Part shown: positions 7,501 through 13,513 of the stretch, in pieces
How positions within the stretch are numbered: the first letter of the stretch is position 1
Layout of the letters: the number at the start of each line of letters is the position of its first letter
Source of the DNA: Actinomycetota bacterium
Lineage (GTDB): Bacteria; Actinomycetota; Acidimicrobiia; IMCC26256
Direction: 5' to 3'
Length of the DNA: 13,513 bases
NCBI GenBank assembly: GCA_009702955.1
Contig: WLHA01000011.1
Span: 1 to 13,513 of the forward strand
Notes under the pieces: model-generated
Told to the model about the DNA's origin: nothing
Databases searched by the model: none
Seen by the model: only the letters and a program-made list of their open reading frames with translations
Made by a program: the position numbers and the translations under genes

Positions 7501-9039
7501 GCAATCTCGTCTTCGCGCTACGACTCGAGCACAACAAGAGCTGGCGCTGCAACAGATGGAGACCCCAAAACCGCATGGGTCTCTCAACTCGGTAATCCAA
7601 AAGCAGAACTGAAAGTGACCTTTAAGCAGCAGCGAAGCATTGACCATCTCAATCTGCAGGTAGTTGCTGACGGCCGTCACTCGATTCCAACTGTCATTTC
7701 GATGCGCGCAGACAAAGGGCCAAAGAGGATCATCCAACTGCCTCCAATTCCCGATCGCGTAGCGGGAGGAGTTGTATCGGTACCCATTTCCTTTGAATCC
7801 ATCAGCGGGAAGGCGATGAAACTTACGATTCGTAAATACCGCTCGGTCAAGCTCGCCCAAATCGTTATGCCTTCTGCATTAGCGGAACTCGGCATGGATG
7901 GAACAGCACGCTCCTACTCCCCCGAACTCGCGAACAACTGCACCGAAGAGCTCATCACGCTTGATGGAGAGCCTCTGAAGGTGCGAATCTCTGGCTCCAC
8001 GAAGGATGCGCTCCAGGGCGAGGAGCTCGCTCTTGAGCCATGCAACGGGGATATCTCACTTGCTGCTGGACCTCACGAGCTCGATGTATCAGAGTCCCCG
8101 CGGAACCCGACAGGGTTCGATATAAGTCGCCTGATTTTCTCTTCGGGCGCAGGCGGCGCAGCAATTAAGGCCTCAGAACTGAGATCTTCCCCTGCTGCAC
8201 TCGACGCGCCTACTGCGACATCTGAGGCTGGCCTGACAGCACCGACGATCACCGTGCGAGGCGAGACTCGTTCCTCTTCCTCATTAGCGGTATCCGAAGC
8301 AACTCAACCATTCTGGCTAGTTCTCGGGCAGAGCCTCAACAAAGGTTGGCATGCAACAATCAACGGCAAGGATCTCGGAACTCCTGTTCTCGTAGACGGG
8401 TACGCTAACGGTTGGTACATAGACCCGGACAGAGAAACGAGCTTCAATATTGAACTCGTGTGGAAGCCACAGGGCACCGTCAATGCTTCGCTCTGGATTT
8501 CGCTGCTCGCATCTTTGCTATGTGTTGGAATCATCGTTACATCAATGATCAGGCGCAGAAAGCGCAAAGATCTGAATGAATACTCCGAGTATTTAGACTC
8601 CCCGAACTTCCGCGAGATTCACACGCGCGAATTTTCAATCCCAAGCCGAAGAAGAATTATTCTCACACTTGCCATGGCTGCAGGAACTGGCGCTGTGATC
8701 GCGCCTTGGGTCGGGATAATCGTAGGCATCGCTAGCTGGTTCGCAAGCGGTGGGATGCGCGCCCGCAGGATTATTCGCTATGCCCCACCGGTGCTTCTTA
8801 TTTCGGTTGCTCTCGGCATTCCGATTATCCAGCGCGTAAAGCGATTCCCACCTTTCTTTGACTGGGTTACACATTTCCAGTGGGCAAACTGGGTCGTCTG
8901 GCTAGCTATTAGTGCGTTAGTCCTAGACGTGCTGATATCGATTATCAGCGGCGAGGAAGAGATAGCCACCTTGGATCAGGCGACACGACTCTCCGAGCCA
9001 GAGACTGCAGCCCAAATACTCGAACCTGCTAGCGAATAG
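4573..9039 (+). CDS. aftD: AftD-like alpha-(1->3)-arabinofuranosyltransferase, GT-C fold with carbohydrate-binding modules
   Basis: This is a giant polytopic transferase of 1488 residues, near the roughly 1400 of mycobacterial AftD. That enzyme adds arabinofuranose from decaprenyl-phospho-arabinose to arabinan of arabinogalactan and lipoarabinomannan on the outer face of the membrane. The N-terminal 440 residues form about eleven hydrophobic helices. The first extracellular loop carries VVADTK, with D49 the likely catalytic acid, then PTRFLARAASLW and YLFPMGPWYW, all recognisable AftD-type segments; GFALRNVNRAIPL at 375-387 also fits. Two F5/8C-like modules show the AFDGDPFTAW (about 759) and ATDGDPKTAW (about 991) signatures. 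A membrane-proximal domain (about 1245-1295, GWHATINGKDLG) is followed by about four C-terminal helices (1304-1460). The start is unsure: TTG 4573 is closest to the sulfatase stop but has no ribosome site, while TTG 4609 has GGAG 6 nt upstream and gives 1476 residues. The family call is firm; the exact glycan acceptor in this organism is unknown. Confidence 0.85.
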   Translation: MAKSPQLAPENTLIRGRIARHSTGLVISAFAALVFLPILAMHPGMVVADTKSYLYLDPTRFLARAASLWDSKIGLGTLSHQTIGYLFPMGPWYWVTQRVFGIPTWISQRLWLGTIIFTAGLGVWGLAREFGIRRRGAAISMLAYAFSPYVLGYSSFYSLLLGPWAALPWWIIWTKRGLRVRGWIYPALIAVSVQLVGSLNASSLILCLLGPALWIPFAVLGRREATWRDAWSFLWRTALLTTLTSLWWLSALLIEGRFGVNILRLTESVRTVAATSTPFEIIRGLGYWFLYGGDRTGSWNDARGALTQTSLVLLATFLVPTIALAGAALIKWRTRAYFVLLVAVGLIIGVGPAPYDHPSLLSAAFKWFTLSTSTGFALRNVNRAIPLLILGLAALIGAGVDVVSRRIEQRGRPLIALGAFGLVAVICITAALPALSGGYYSRYLERNEAIPPYWTRAIERLSSGDPQTRVLALPGSDFASYRWGDTRDPIEPGLMDRPYVAREIVPWGSEQSLSFLQALDRRVQDGSLDPDGLAETLKLMGVGDVILRLDLRTDRWNLIPAGALWKKLTDKQPAGLGAPERFGRRIPGNLRFVELGDLTKPNAETPNPPPVAIMKVNDPAPIIRAKSAEAPILIAGDSEAIMDLSDASLLDANRVVFFSSSFEKKPDDMTSLPESTLLVLSDTNRRRGQRWGVLHDQFGYTEQAGEEPLVTDPTDQRLLAFPDETDASRTVAVLTGVKSVRATSYGTPAFGFVPNERPASAFDGDPFTAWVVDSGVPVSHQKIQVVLTKPVTTSSINLMQTTPVAAYSEKKRYRAITRIRVTFDGKDSIERDLGRPSRRKKGQILEFKERTFQKLEVTILDSSGKDIREGVRRNGVGFAEIRIPTGVADKTVHIHEVIRMPEQMLKTLGRDSTAHPLIISIARDSTMDNTKMNRSFILPEARTFSLSGTARLSPYAKGQDIDAALGATSTGPDSYTAISSSRYDSSTTRAGAATDGDPKTAWVSQLGNPKAELKVTFKQQRSIDHLNLQVVADGRHSIPTVISMRADKGPKRIIQLPPIPDRVAGGVVSVPISFESISGKAMKLTIRKYRSVKLAQIVMPSALAELGMDGTARSYSPELANNCTEELITLDGEPLKVRISGSTKDALQGEELALEPCNGDISLAAGPHELDVSESPRNPTGFDISRLIFSSGAGGAAIKASELRSSPAALDAPTATSEAGLTAPTITVRGETRSSSSLAVSEATQPFWLVLGQSLNKGWHATINGKDLGTPVLVDGYANGWYIDPDRETSFNIELVWKPQGTVNASLWISLLASLLCVGIIVTSMIRRRKRKDLNEYSEYLDSPNFREIHTREFSIPSRRRIILTLAMAAGTGAVIAPWVGIIVGIASWFASGGMRARRIIRYAPPVLLISVALGIPIIQRVKRFPPFFDWVTHFQWANWVVWLAISALVLDVLISIISGEEEIATLDQATRLSEPETAAQILEPASE
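4599..4602 (+). promoter_or_regulatory. Possible ribosome binding site for an alternative AftD start at TTG 4609
   Basis: GGAG within CCGGAG lies 6 nt before an in-frame TTG at 4609, whereas TTG 4573 has no purine-rich tract at the right distance. This favours 4609, which still precedes the first membrane helix. Confidence 0.4.
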
Positions 9040-9057
9040 GCCCAGTAGTCAACTGGT

Positions 9058-9085
9058 TTTCCACCACGAATGCCCCGTCTACAAT
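9058..9085 (+). promoter_or_regulatory. Possible promoter for the leader ORF and GT4-methyltransferase gene
   Basis: TACAAT at 9080-9085 resembles a sigma-70 -10 box, with TTTCCA at 9058-9063 as a poor -35 at 16-bp spacing. The position, about 110 nt before the candidate leader ORF, is reasonable, but the match is weak and the candidate hairpins lie downstream of it. Confidence 0.22.
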
Positions 9086-9093
9086 GCAGGAGC

Positions 9094-9117
9094 GCTGAGC
9101 AATAAGAATCGTTCAGC
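9094..9117 (+). terminator. Weak candidate terminator hairpin after the AftD-like gene
   Basis: GCTGAGC (9094-9100) and GTTCAGC (9111-9117) can pair over seven positions, one of them a G-T wobble, across a 10-nt loop. A short T-rich tract (TGTTTTCT) follows a few bases later. The stem is short and not very GC-rich, so termination would be partial at best. Confidence 0.25.
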
Positions 9118-9132
9118 AGAATGTTTTCTACG

Positions 9133-9161
9133 GTGTTGCGGGTCCATTGTGAGACCCACAC
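9133..9161 (+). repeat. Imperfect inverted repeat (bulged hairpin) upstream of the leader ORF
   Basis: GGGTC (9140-9144) pairs with GACCC (9153-9157) across an 8-nt loop, and outer GTGT and ACAC can add four pairs past a 3-nt bulge. It lacks a T-run, so it is not a typical terminator. It could be a leader RNA structure or an operator; no function is assigned. Confidence 0.35.
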
Positions 9162-9195
9162 AGCGAGTGCCGAAGGTCGTCAGGGGGGCTAGCCA

Positions 9196-9267
9196 ATGAA
9201 CATAGGAAATCACCGTTTCTTGGCGATCCTCATCGACGCCACTTATGCATTCTCTCGGATGGGATAA
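9196..9267 (+). CDS. Candidate 23-residue leader peptide ORF ahead of the GT4-methyltransferase gene
   Basis: ATG 9196 opens a 23-codon frame ending in TAA at 9265-9267, three bases before the ATG of the fusion gene and in the same frame. It is preceded by a strong purine tract, AGGGGGG at 9182-9188, with a 7-nt spacer, better than the ribosome site of the large gene itself. The peptide begins MNIGNHRFLAILIDATYAFS and has no run of a single amino acid that would suggest classical attenuation. It could provide translational coupling or regulation, or be chance. No homology is recognised. Confidence 0.35.
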   Translation: MNIGNHRFLAILIDATYAFSRMG

Positions 9268-9270
9268 GCG

Positions 9271-11124
9271 ATGCGAATACTTTTCCTCGCTTGGCGGGAT
9301 CTTGCACACCCGAATGCCGGCGGCTCAGAGGTAGTGATAGACCGTCTCATTCGCGAGTTGCAGGAGCGCGGACACGAGGCCACCCTCATGTGCGGTGGCC
9401 CAATTGAAGAGCGCCCATACCCGGTAATCCAGAACGGCAGCACTTACTCCCAATACATCACAGCGCCGTTTCGATACGCACGCCAGTTCAGGGATGTAGA
9501 TGTTGTAGTTGATGTGGCCAATGGAGTCCCATACCTGACTCCCCTCTGGCGGCGAGGTCCGTCCGTATGCATTCTCTTCCATGTCCATGGAAATCAGTGG
9601 CAGAGATACTTCCCTAAGCCGGTAGCGCGAGTATTCGCCTCACTAGAGCAACGCGGCATACCTGCGATTTATAAAGATGTTCCGCTCGTTACAATCTCCG
9701 ATTCGGGCGCCCACGAACTTGAAATTCTTGGTGTTAGCCCTCGCAATATTCATGTGCTCAATCTTGGAGTTGATCTAGAAGACTTAGAGAAGGACCCTGA
9801 AAAGTCCGTAGATCCGCTATTTATTTCAGTAGGTCGACTCGCTTTAAATAAGCGAATCGATCTCCTTCTAGATATGTGGGCTGAGGTCGGTCCGCAGATT
9901 GGCGGACGCCTGCTCATCATCGGCGACGGCCCGGAGCGAGAACGCCTAACTGCGCGAGTGAGAGACGAACCTGCTCTGCGGGGAGCCGAGATCCTCGGTC
10001 GCGTGAGCGCGGAGCGCAAGGCCGAGCTCATGCATGAGGCGTGGCTCTTGGTTCACACAGCTGAGCGCGAAGGTTGGGGGCTCGTGATCCTTGAAGCAGC
10101 AAGATGCTCAACTCCATCTATTGGGTTTCGCGTCAAAGGGGTAAAGGACGCGATCCTCCACGGCAAGACCGGACTTCTTGCAAAGGACGAAGCAGGGTTC
10201 ACTCAAGCATGGCTTTCACTCGCGGGCGACACCGAGCGACGCAGCCAACTTGCAGCAGCCGCAGAGTTACGTTCTCGAGACTTCACGTGGCAGCGAACAA
10301 TCGACACCTTTGTTGAGGCAGTTGAGGCTGCAGGCACGAAGACGGTTCATGACCCTCTCGCAGATGGCCCCTCCAAAGGCATCGCGCGTAGCGTTCATCT
10401 TTTCTCACTGTTCCGGAAGGAGACGCAGGAGCCTGACCGCTTTTACCACTACCTAGCAGCCGACACCATCCGCAGCATCGAACGCCACGCGGATGTACGT
10501 GGGTCGCTCACACTTGATGTCGGAGGCGGCCCTGGTTACGTTGCCGAGGCGCTGAGACATGCTGGGGCAGACTGCATCGTCGTTGATTACAGCGCAGAGG
10601 AACTCGCTCTGCACGGCAGGTCTGCCACTGGAGCAGTCCAGGGAGATGCACAGGCCCTGCCATTTAAGACTGGGAGCGCGCGAGTAATTCACTGCTCGAA
10701 TGTGCTTGAGCATGTACCGAATTGGCACGCGCTTCTAGAAGAGATTGTCCGCGTGCTCGAGCCGCGCGCGGGTATCGGCTATTTGAGTTTTACGCCGTGG
10801 CTATCTCCGTGGGGCGGACACGAGACCTCGCCGTGGCATTACCTAGGCGGCGAGAGAGCGGCAAAGCGCTTTGAGCGGAGAAACGGTAGGCCCCCAAAGA
10901 ATAAGTTCGGCGAGAGCCTCCACCGGGTCAAGGCAGCCGATGTAATCGCATGGTTTAATTCACGCCCTGATATTGAGGTATTCGATGTTCGTCCGCGTTA
11001 TCTGCCTAACTGGCTAGGTTGGGTTGCGCGTATTCCAGGCGTACGAGAAGTACTTGCTTGGAATCTAGTAATCGTGTTCAGGCGAAGAGCTTTTGACAAG
11101 GTTCCGAGCGCAAGCGCAAACTAA
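9271..11124 (+). CDS. Fusion of GT4 family glycosyltransferase and class I SAM-dependent methyltransferase
   Basis: This is one 617-residue cytoplasmic polypeptide with two enzyme units. Residues 1-355 form a GT-B glycosyltransferase of family 4: N-terminal MRILFLAWRDLAHPNAGGSE, FHVHGNQW at 103-110, the strand VGRLALNKRIDLLL at 187-200, GDGPER at 218-223, and the retaining-enzyme E-x7-E pair E267/E275. A linker (about 356-370) leads to a class I methyltransferase with motif I LDVGGGPG at 415-422, acidic D439, GDAQALPF at 458-465, SNVLEHV at 476-482, and the segment GGHETSPWHYLGG at 515-527. The two halves resemble the separate M. tuberculosis proteins I recall as Rv0225 (GT4) and Rv0224c (methyltransferase), which are adjacent genes there. 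The product probably transfers and methylates a sugar on a lipid-linked envelope glycan; donor and acceptor are unknown. ATG 9271 gives the classic GT4 N-terminus. A gap of 231 nt separates it from the AftD-like gene. Confidence 0.88.
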   Translation: MRILFLAWRDLAHPNAGGSEVVIDRLIRELQERGHEATLMCGGPIEERPYPVIQNGSTYSQYITAPFRYARQFRDVDVVVDVANGVPYLTPLWRRGPSVCILFHVHGNQWQRYFPKPVARVFASLEQRGIPAIYKDVPLVTISDSGAHELEILGVSPRNIHVLNLGVDLEDLEKDPEKSVDPLFISVGRLALNKRIDLLLDMWAEVGPQIGGRLLIIGDGPERERLTARVRDEPALRGAEILGRVSAERKAELMHEAWLLVHTAEREGWGLVILEAARCSTPSIGFRVKGVKDAILHGKTGLLAKDEAGFTQAWLSLAGDTERRSQLAAAAELRSRDFTWQRTIDTFVEAVEAAGTKTVHDPLADGPSKGIARSVHLFSLFRKETQEPDRFYHYLAADTIRSIERHADVRGSLTLDVGGGPGYVAEALRHAGADCIVVDYSAEELALHGRSATGAVQGDAQALPFKTGSARVIHCSNVLEHVPNWHALLEEIVRVLEPRAGIGYLSFTPWLSPWGGHETSPWHYLGGERAAKRFERRNGRPPKNKFGESLHRVKAADVIAWFNSRPDIEVFDVRPRYLPNWLGWVARIPGVREVLAWNLVIVFRRRAFDKVPSASAN

Positions 11125-11212
11125 GGTTTATTCATCGCCTGCAGGCGTTCGCCGTATGCAATGCCATCATGGCGTTCGGGCGCCACGCGGTAACGACCGA
11201 AAGGGCAACAAC
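11125..11212. other. Palindrome-rich intergenic gap before the FkbM gene
   Basis: These 88 bases contain a perfect 12-bp palindrome CGCCTGCAGGCG (11136-11147), an interrupted one GCCAT-C-ATGGC (11163-11173), GGCGCC (11179-11184), and a direct repeat GGCGTTCG (11144-11151 and 11171-11178). They may be an operator, a leader structure or the tail of the upstream transcript. No T-run follows any of them. Confidence 0.4.
11199..11205 (+). promoter_or_regulatory. Ribosome binding site deciding the GTG start of the FkbM gene
   Basis: GAAAGGG lies 7 nt before GTG 11213. It supports a start there rather than at the in-frame ATG codons further upstream that overlap the fusion gene or the palindromes. 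Confidence 0.5.
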
Positions 11213-11983
11213 GTGAACACCATCTCTACGATAGCGAGCCTTGTGCCCGACAAGGTGTTCGTCGCGGCCATCGCACGCGCTCATAGGAAATTCGAACCTG
11301 AGCTCGACCGGATCGTCGCGTCGGTTCCGACCCGAGGAACCGCTGTCGACGTAGGGGTCTGGTACGGCCCTTGGACCTACTGGCTTTCTCGCAGGTGCGA
11401 GCAGGTAGTCGACTTTGAGCCGAACCCCGATCTTGCCGCGGTGCTCGACCGCACCGTACGTCCGAACGTGCGGGTCGAACACCTCGCGGCCTCTGACGCC
11501 GAGGGCACCGCAACCCTCACCCTGCCCGCAGGTGGTCGCGGCACGGAGGGTCGCGCGTCCCTCGAGGGCCTACAAGACGGTGGACGAACAGTAGAGGTTA
11601 AAACCGTGCGACTAGACGACATGGGACTTAAGGATGTCGTACTGCTAAAGATCGACGTTGAGGGTCACGAATTCGCAACTATCACTGGCGCCGAACAACT
11701 ACTCGCCGAGCAGCACCCCGTACTCGTGGTCGAGCTTGAGGACCGCCACGGCGGTATCGCTCCGAGCGTCGACCTACTCGCCTCGTGGGGGTATGCGGGA
11801 AAAGTTCTCGTAGAGAAGCGCTGGGTTCCCCTCACGGAGTTCGACCTCCCTCGACACCAGGCCGAGTACCACGCGCAGCCACGTAAAACTGGCGGGTACC
11901 TCTCGATGAGCGTGCGTAAGCAGGAGCCCTATATCAACAACGTTGTGTTTACTCACCCCGAGTGCGCTTGGGACGTGCGCTGA
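11213..11983 (+). CDS. FkbM family SAM-dependent methyltransferase
   Basis: This is a 256-residue soluble methyltransferase. The frame is open back to 11093, overlapping the fusion gene, but GTG 11213 is preferred: AAAGGG lies 7 nt upstream and it removes an unconvincing low-complexity N-terminus. Motif I is VDVGVWYGPWT (45-55), a variant of the usual DVGANxGxYT; the acidic residue E69 sits in DFEPNP (67-72); and the FkbM hallmark LKIDVEGHE is at 145-153. FkbM enzymes O-methylate sugars or polyketide hydroxyls, and next to glycosyltransferases a glycan sugar is a natural target, though this is inference. The gene is clearly richer in GC than the neighbouring genes (about 65-77% in the stretch 11401-11580), which suggests separate acquisition. 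It ends 11 nt from the stop of the converging minus-strand gene, with no visible terminator between them. Confidence 0.82.
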   Translation: MNTISTIASLVPDKVFVAAIARAHRKFEPELDRIVASVPTRGTAVDVGVWYGPWTYWLSRRCEQVVDFEPNPDLAAVLDRTVRPNVRVEHLAASDAEGTATLTLPAGGRGTEGRASLEGLQDGGRTVEVKTVRLDDMGLKDVVLLKIDVEGHEFATITGAEQLLAEQHPVLVVELEDRHGGIAPSVDLLASWGYAGKVLVEKRWVPLTEFDLPRHQAEYHAQPRKTGGYLSMSVRKQEPYINNVVFTHPECAWDVR

Positions 11984-11994
11984 CCTTCGATCAG

Positions 11995-13128
11995 CTACTT
12001 GGCGGTGTCGTAACCCGACTCGAGTCCAAACTTTGGAAATGCCCCAAAGATCCCGTGCTCGTGTAGTCCGTAACCAACCTGATCGCCGATCTCGAAACGC
12101 GCTACATGGTCAACGAGGCCGAACCATCCCCACGTCTCGAGCTCTGCCATGCTCCACGTCTTCGACTCAACGACAAGATCGGTTCCACGGTACATGCCGT
12201 GGCGAAACTCGTCACCGACTCCATAACCAGTGCCTATAGCTATGTAGGAGTGAAGAAGCGGTGTAACGACAACCTCGAACCCTCCGCCCGGAGCCTCTGG
12301 GAACTTCAACTTGCTCTGGGTGGAGATCATTCTGGTTCCCGAGTCAAGCCGATGCTCAAACTCTGGGCGACCGAGCCACTCAGGCTCTCGCGATCTGTCA
12401 GCCCAGATACGTACCGACTCCTCAATTGTGCGATGTCCGTCTGGCTCTTCCTGCACGATGTAGAGGATGGAAAAGTCGTCAAACTGCATAGGTGCGTAGT
12501 TCCAGAGTCCAACCATCTGCCCGACCTCTTCGCGAATGCCAGAGGGCTCTGTCTCCCCTACAGGGCGCACACCCCATGAACGATCGCGAGTGCCCTTCCA
12601 GCGATCTGGCGTAACCGAGAAACTCTCCCCTGCTACCTCAACGCTGCCGCTCCAGCAACCAGTCTGCGCAAAACGCATAGTGTCGAAGAGAACCCTTCCA
12701 AACTTGCGCACATATTGGCGCGGCTCTTCGAAGGCGGGCATAGCGCCCTCCCATGTCACGTCGCAGGAAATGGCTCGATCCTCCTCTGCTCCCTTAGGCG
12801 GCTCGAGTATGAAGCGAACTCGCTGAAGCGGCTCGATGATCTCAACACGAAACGGACCGACAGAGGTATCCATGCGGTCGCCTAATAGTTTGGAGGCACG
12901 AACTACGTGGTACTCCTCACCCCTGCGCACACTTGCGAATGCGTCTTGTGTGCCGAGGTTGGGGTACTGCCCCATCCCCATAATCATGAATAGGTCATCT
13001 GAAGACCCATGAAGATTGAAGTAGTAGCGGTCATAGAAGTTTCGATCGCTAGTGCCGGAGTGGCGAATCGTCTCCGAGACTTGGTGCACCGGGTAGTCAT
13101 CCCATGATGAGAGTGAGCCGTGAGCCAT
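11995..13128 (-). CDS. Uncharacterised protein of the DUF7064/DUF7065 type
   Basis: This is a 377-residue soluble protein without signal peptide or membrane segments. It has a beta-rich look throughout, with many aromatic residues. Recognisable stretches are RYYFNLHGSSDDLFMIMGMG (34-53), QYPNLGTQDAF (54-64), FRVEIIEPLQRVRF (93-106), and the signature WKGTRDRSWGVRPVGE (177-191). These match my memory of an actinobacterial and proteobacterial family annotated as DUF7064/DUF7065 and compared with lipocalin-like AttH/CrtC folds; no biochemical role is known to me. Its start is at the CAT complementing 13126-13128, with GGAGGG (minus strand, 13138-13143) about 9 nt upstream. It begins 5 nt after the stop of the SDR gene and so forms an operon with it, which hints at a part in lipid or small-molecule catabolism. 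The family label is uncertain; the gene itself is secure. Confidence 0.75.
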   Translation of the reverse strand: MAHGSLSSWDDYPVHQVSETIRHSGTSDRNFYDRYYFNLHGSSDDLFMIMGMGQYPNLGTQDAFASVRRGEEYHVVRASKLLGDRMDTSVGPFRVEIIEPLQRVRFILEPPKGAEEDRAISCDVTWEGAMPAFEEPRQYVRKFGRVLFDTMRFAQTGCWSGSVEVAGESFSVTPDRWKGTRDRSWGVRPVGETEPSGIREEVGQMVGLWNYAPMQFDDFSILYIVQEEPDGHRTIEESVRIWADRSREPEWLGRPEFEHRLDSGTRMISTQSKLKFPEAPGGGFEVVVTPLLHSYIAIGTGYGVGDEFRHGMYRGTDLVVESKTWSMAELETWGWFGLVDHVARFEIGDQVGYGLHEHGIFGAFPKFGLESGYDTAK

Positions 13129-13133
13129 TTGTA

Positions 13134-13513
13134 CTATCCCTCCTGCACGACGCCACGAAGGCCGTCGGCACCGAATACATCGCTAAGAACACTCGAGAAA
13201 TCTGGACCTCTACGAAGTGAGTGTCCGCCGTCAACATTTATTACTTGACCTGTAATCCATGTGCTCTCAGATCCGATTAAGAATCTCGCCATTGCAGCAA
13301 TATCTGCAGGCTGGCCGACTCTAGAGATCGGCATGCAATCTAGGTAATCATCTAGAAGCGGTCCCCCCGCGATTATGAACTCGACTAGTTCGGTATCGAC
13401 GAGACCAGGGCGAATTACGTTGACACGAACTGCGCTCGCCCCAAGCTCATCAGCAGCCATTGTGCATAAGGCCTCAATACCGGCTTTCCCAGGTCCATAC
13501 GCCCCAAACCACC
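13134..13513 (-). CDS. SDR family oxidoreductase, 5' end outside the window
   Basis: This is the C-terminal half of a short-chain dehydrogenase/reductase. The frame continues to the right edge beyond the first in-window ATG (13458-13460), so the gene is cut by the window, not broken. At the edge the catalytic Y-x-x-x-K is visible as YGPGK (about 13484-13498 on the minus strand), followed by AADELG, VRVNVIRPGLVDTEL, the substrate-loop region, RVGQPADIAAMARFL and the dimerisation end ITGQVINVDGG. All are standard classical-SDR features, so an NAD(P)-dependent oxidoreductase of a small alcohol or ketone is likely. The N-terminal TGxxxGxG cofactor motif is not in view. It is the upstream gene of the pair with the DUF7064/7065-type gene (5 nt gap). 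Confidence 0.88.
   Translation of the reverse strand, partial: WFGAYGPGKAGIEALCTMAADELGASAVRVNVIRPGLVDTELVEFIIAGGPLLDDYLDCMPISRVGQPADIAAMARFLIGSESTWITGQVINVDGGHSLRRGPDFSSVLSDVFGADGLRGVVQEG

Noticed and set aside
11093..11212. Forty-codon N-terminal extension of the FkbM protein
   Set aside because: It overlaps the fusion gene end, translates to an unlikely sequence, and a better GTG start with ribosome site exists at 11213.
12106..12579. 157-codon plus-strand open frame opposite the DUF7064/7065-type gene
   Set aside because: It is a shadow of the minus-strand gene, which has a clear family signature and ribosome site.

Overview
The window looks like a chromosomal segment of an actinobacterium of intermediate GC (mid-50s % by eye). 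The strongest taxonomic clue is a large AftD-type (DUF3367-like) arabinofuranosyltransferase next to a glycosyltransferase and a methyltransferase whose separate counterparts I recall as Rv0225 and Rv0224c in Mycobacterium tuberculosis. The GC level and the mix of VOC, zinc-alcohol dehydrogenase, SDR and actinobacterial DUF genes fit Acidimicrobiia-like lineages better than Mycobacteriales. That placement is inference from remembered families, not from a search. GTG and TTG starts appear to be used.

Layout. (1) 2-2326, plus strand: a tightly packed set of three genes, a six-helix-type potassium channel with a TTGYGD filter, a VOC/glyoxalase-fold protein and a zinc-dependent alcohol dehydrogenase. 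They are linked by an ATGA overlap and a 7-nt gap, with clear Shine-Dalgarno sequences. (2) 2475-9039, plus strand: a membrane-anchored sulfatase-fold enzyme with a predicted threonine nucleophile, then, 4 nt later, the giant AftD-like GT-C transferase with two F5/8C-like carbohydrate-binding segments. (3) 9040-11124: a 231-nt gap with hairpins and a short in-frame leader ORF, then a single polypeptide joining a GT4 glycosyltransferase to a SAM methyltransferase. (4) 11213-11983: an FkbM-type methyltransferase, visibly richer in GC than its neighbours. (5) 11995-13513, minus strand: a two-gene operon of a truncated SDR oxidoreductase and an uncharacterised protein of the DUF7064/7065 type, converging on the FkbM gene.

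How it may work together. Genes 2475-11124 read as an envelope-glycan assembly block: a polyprenyl-phosphate-sugar-dependent arabinosyltransferase with surface-exposed glycan-binding modules, a surface alkaline-phosphatase-fold transferase or hydrolase that could modify the glycan, and a cytoplasmic bifunctional glycosyltransferase-methyltransferase. The flanking VOC/ADH and SDR/DUF genes look catabolic or redox in nature and are probably unrelated. The most notable points are the GT4-methyltransferase fusion, its association with AftD outside an obvious mycobacterial context, and the candidate leader peptide just upstream of the fusion gene. No RNA genes, CRISPR arrays, insertion sequences or origins were seen.
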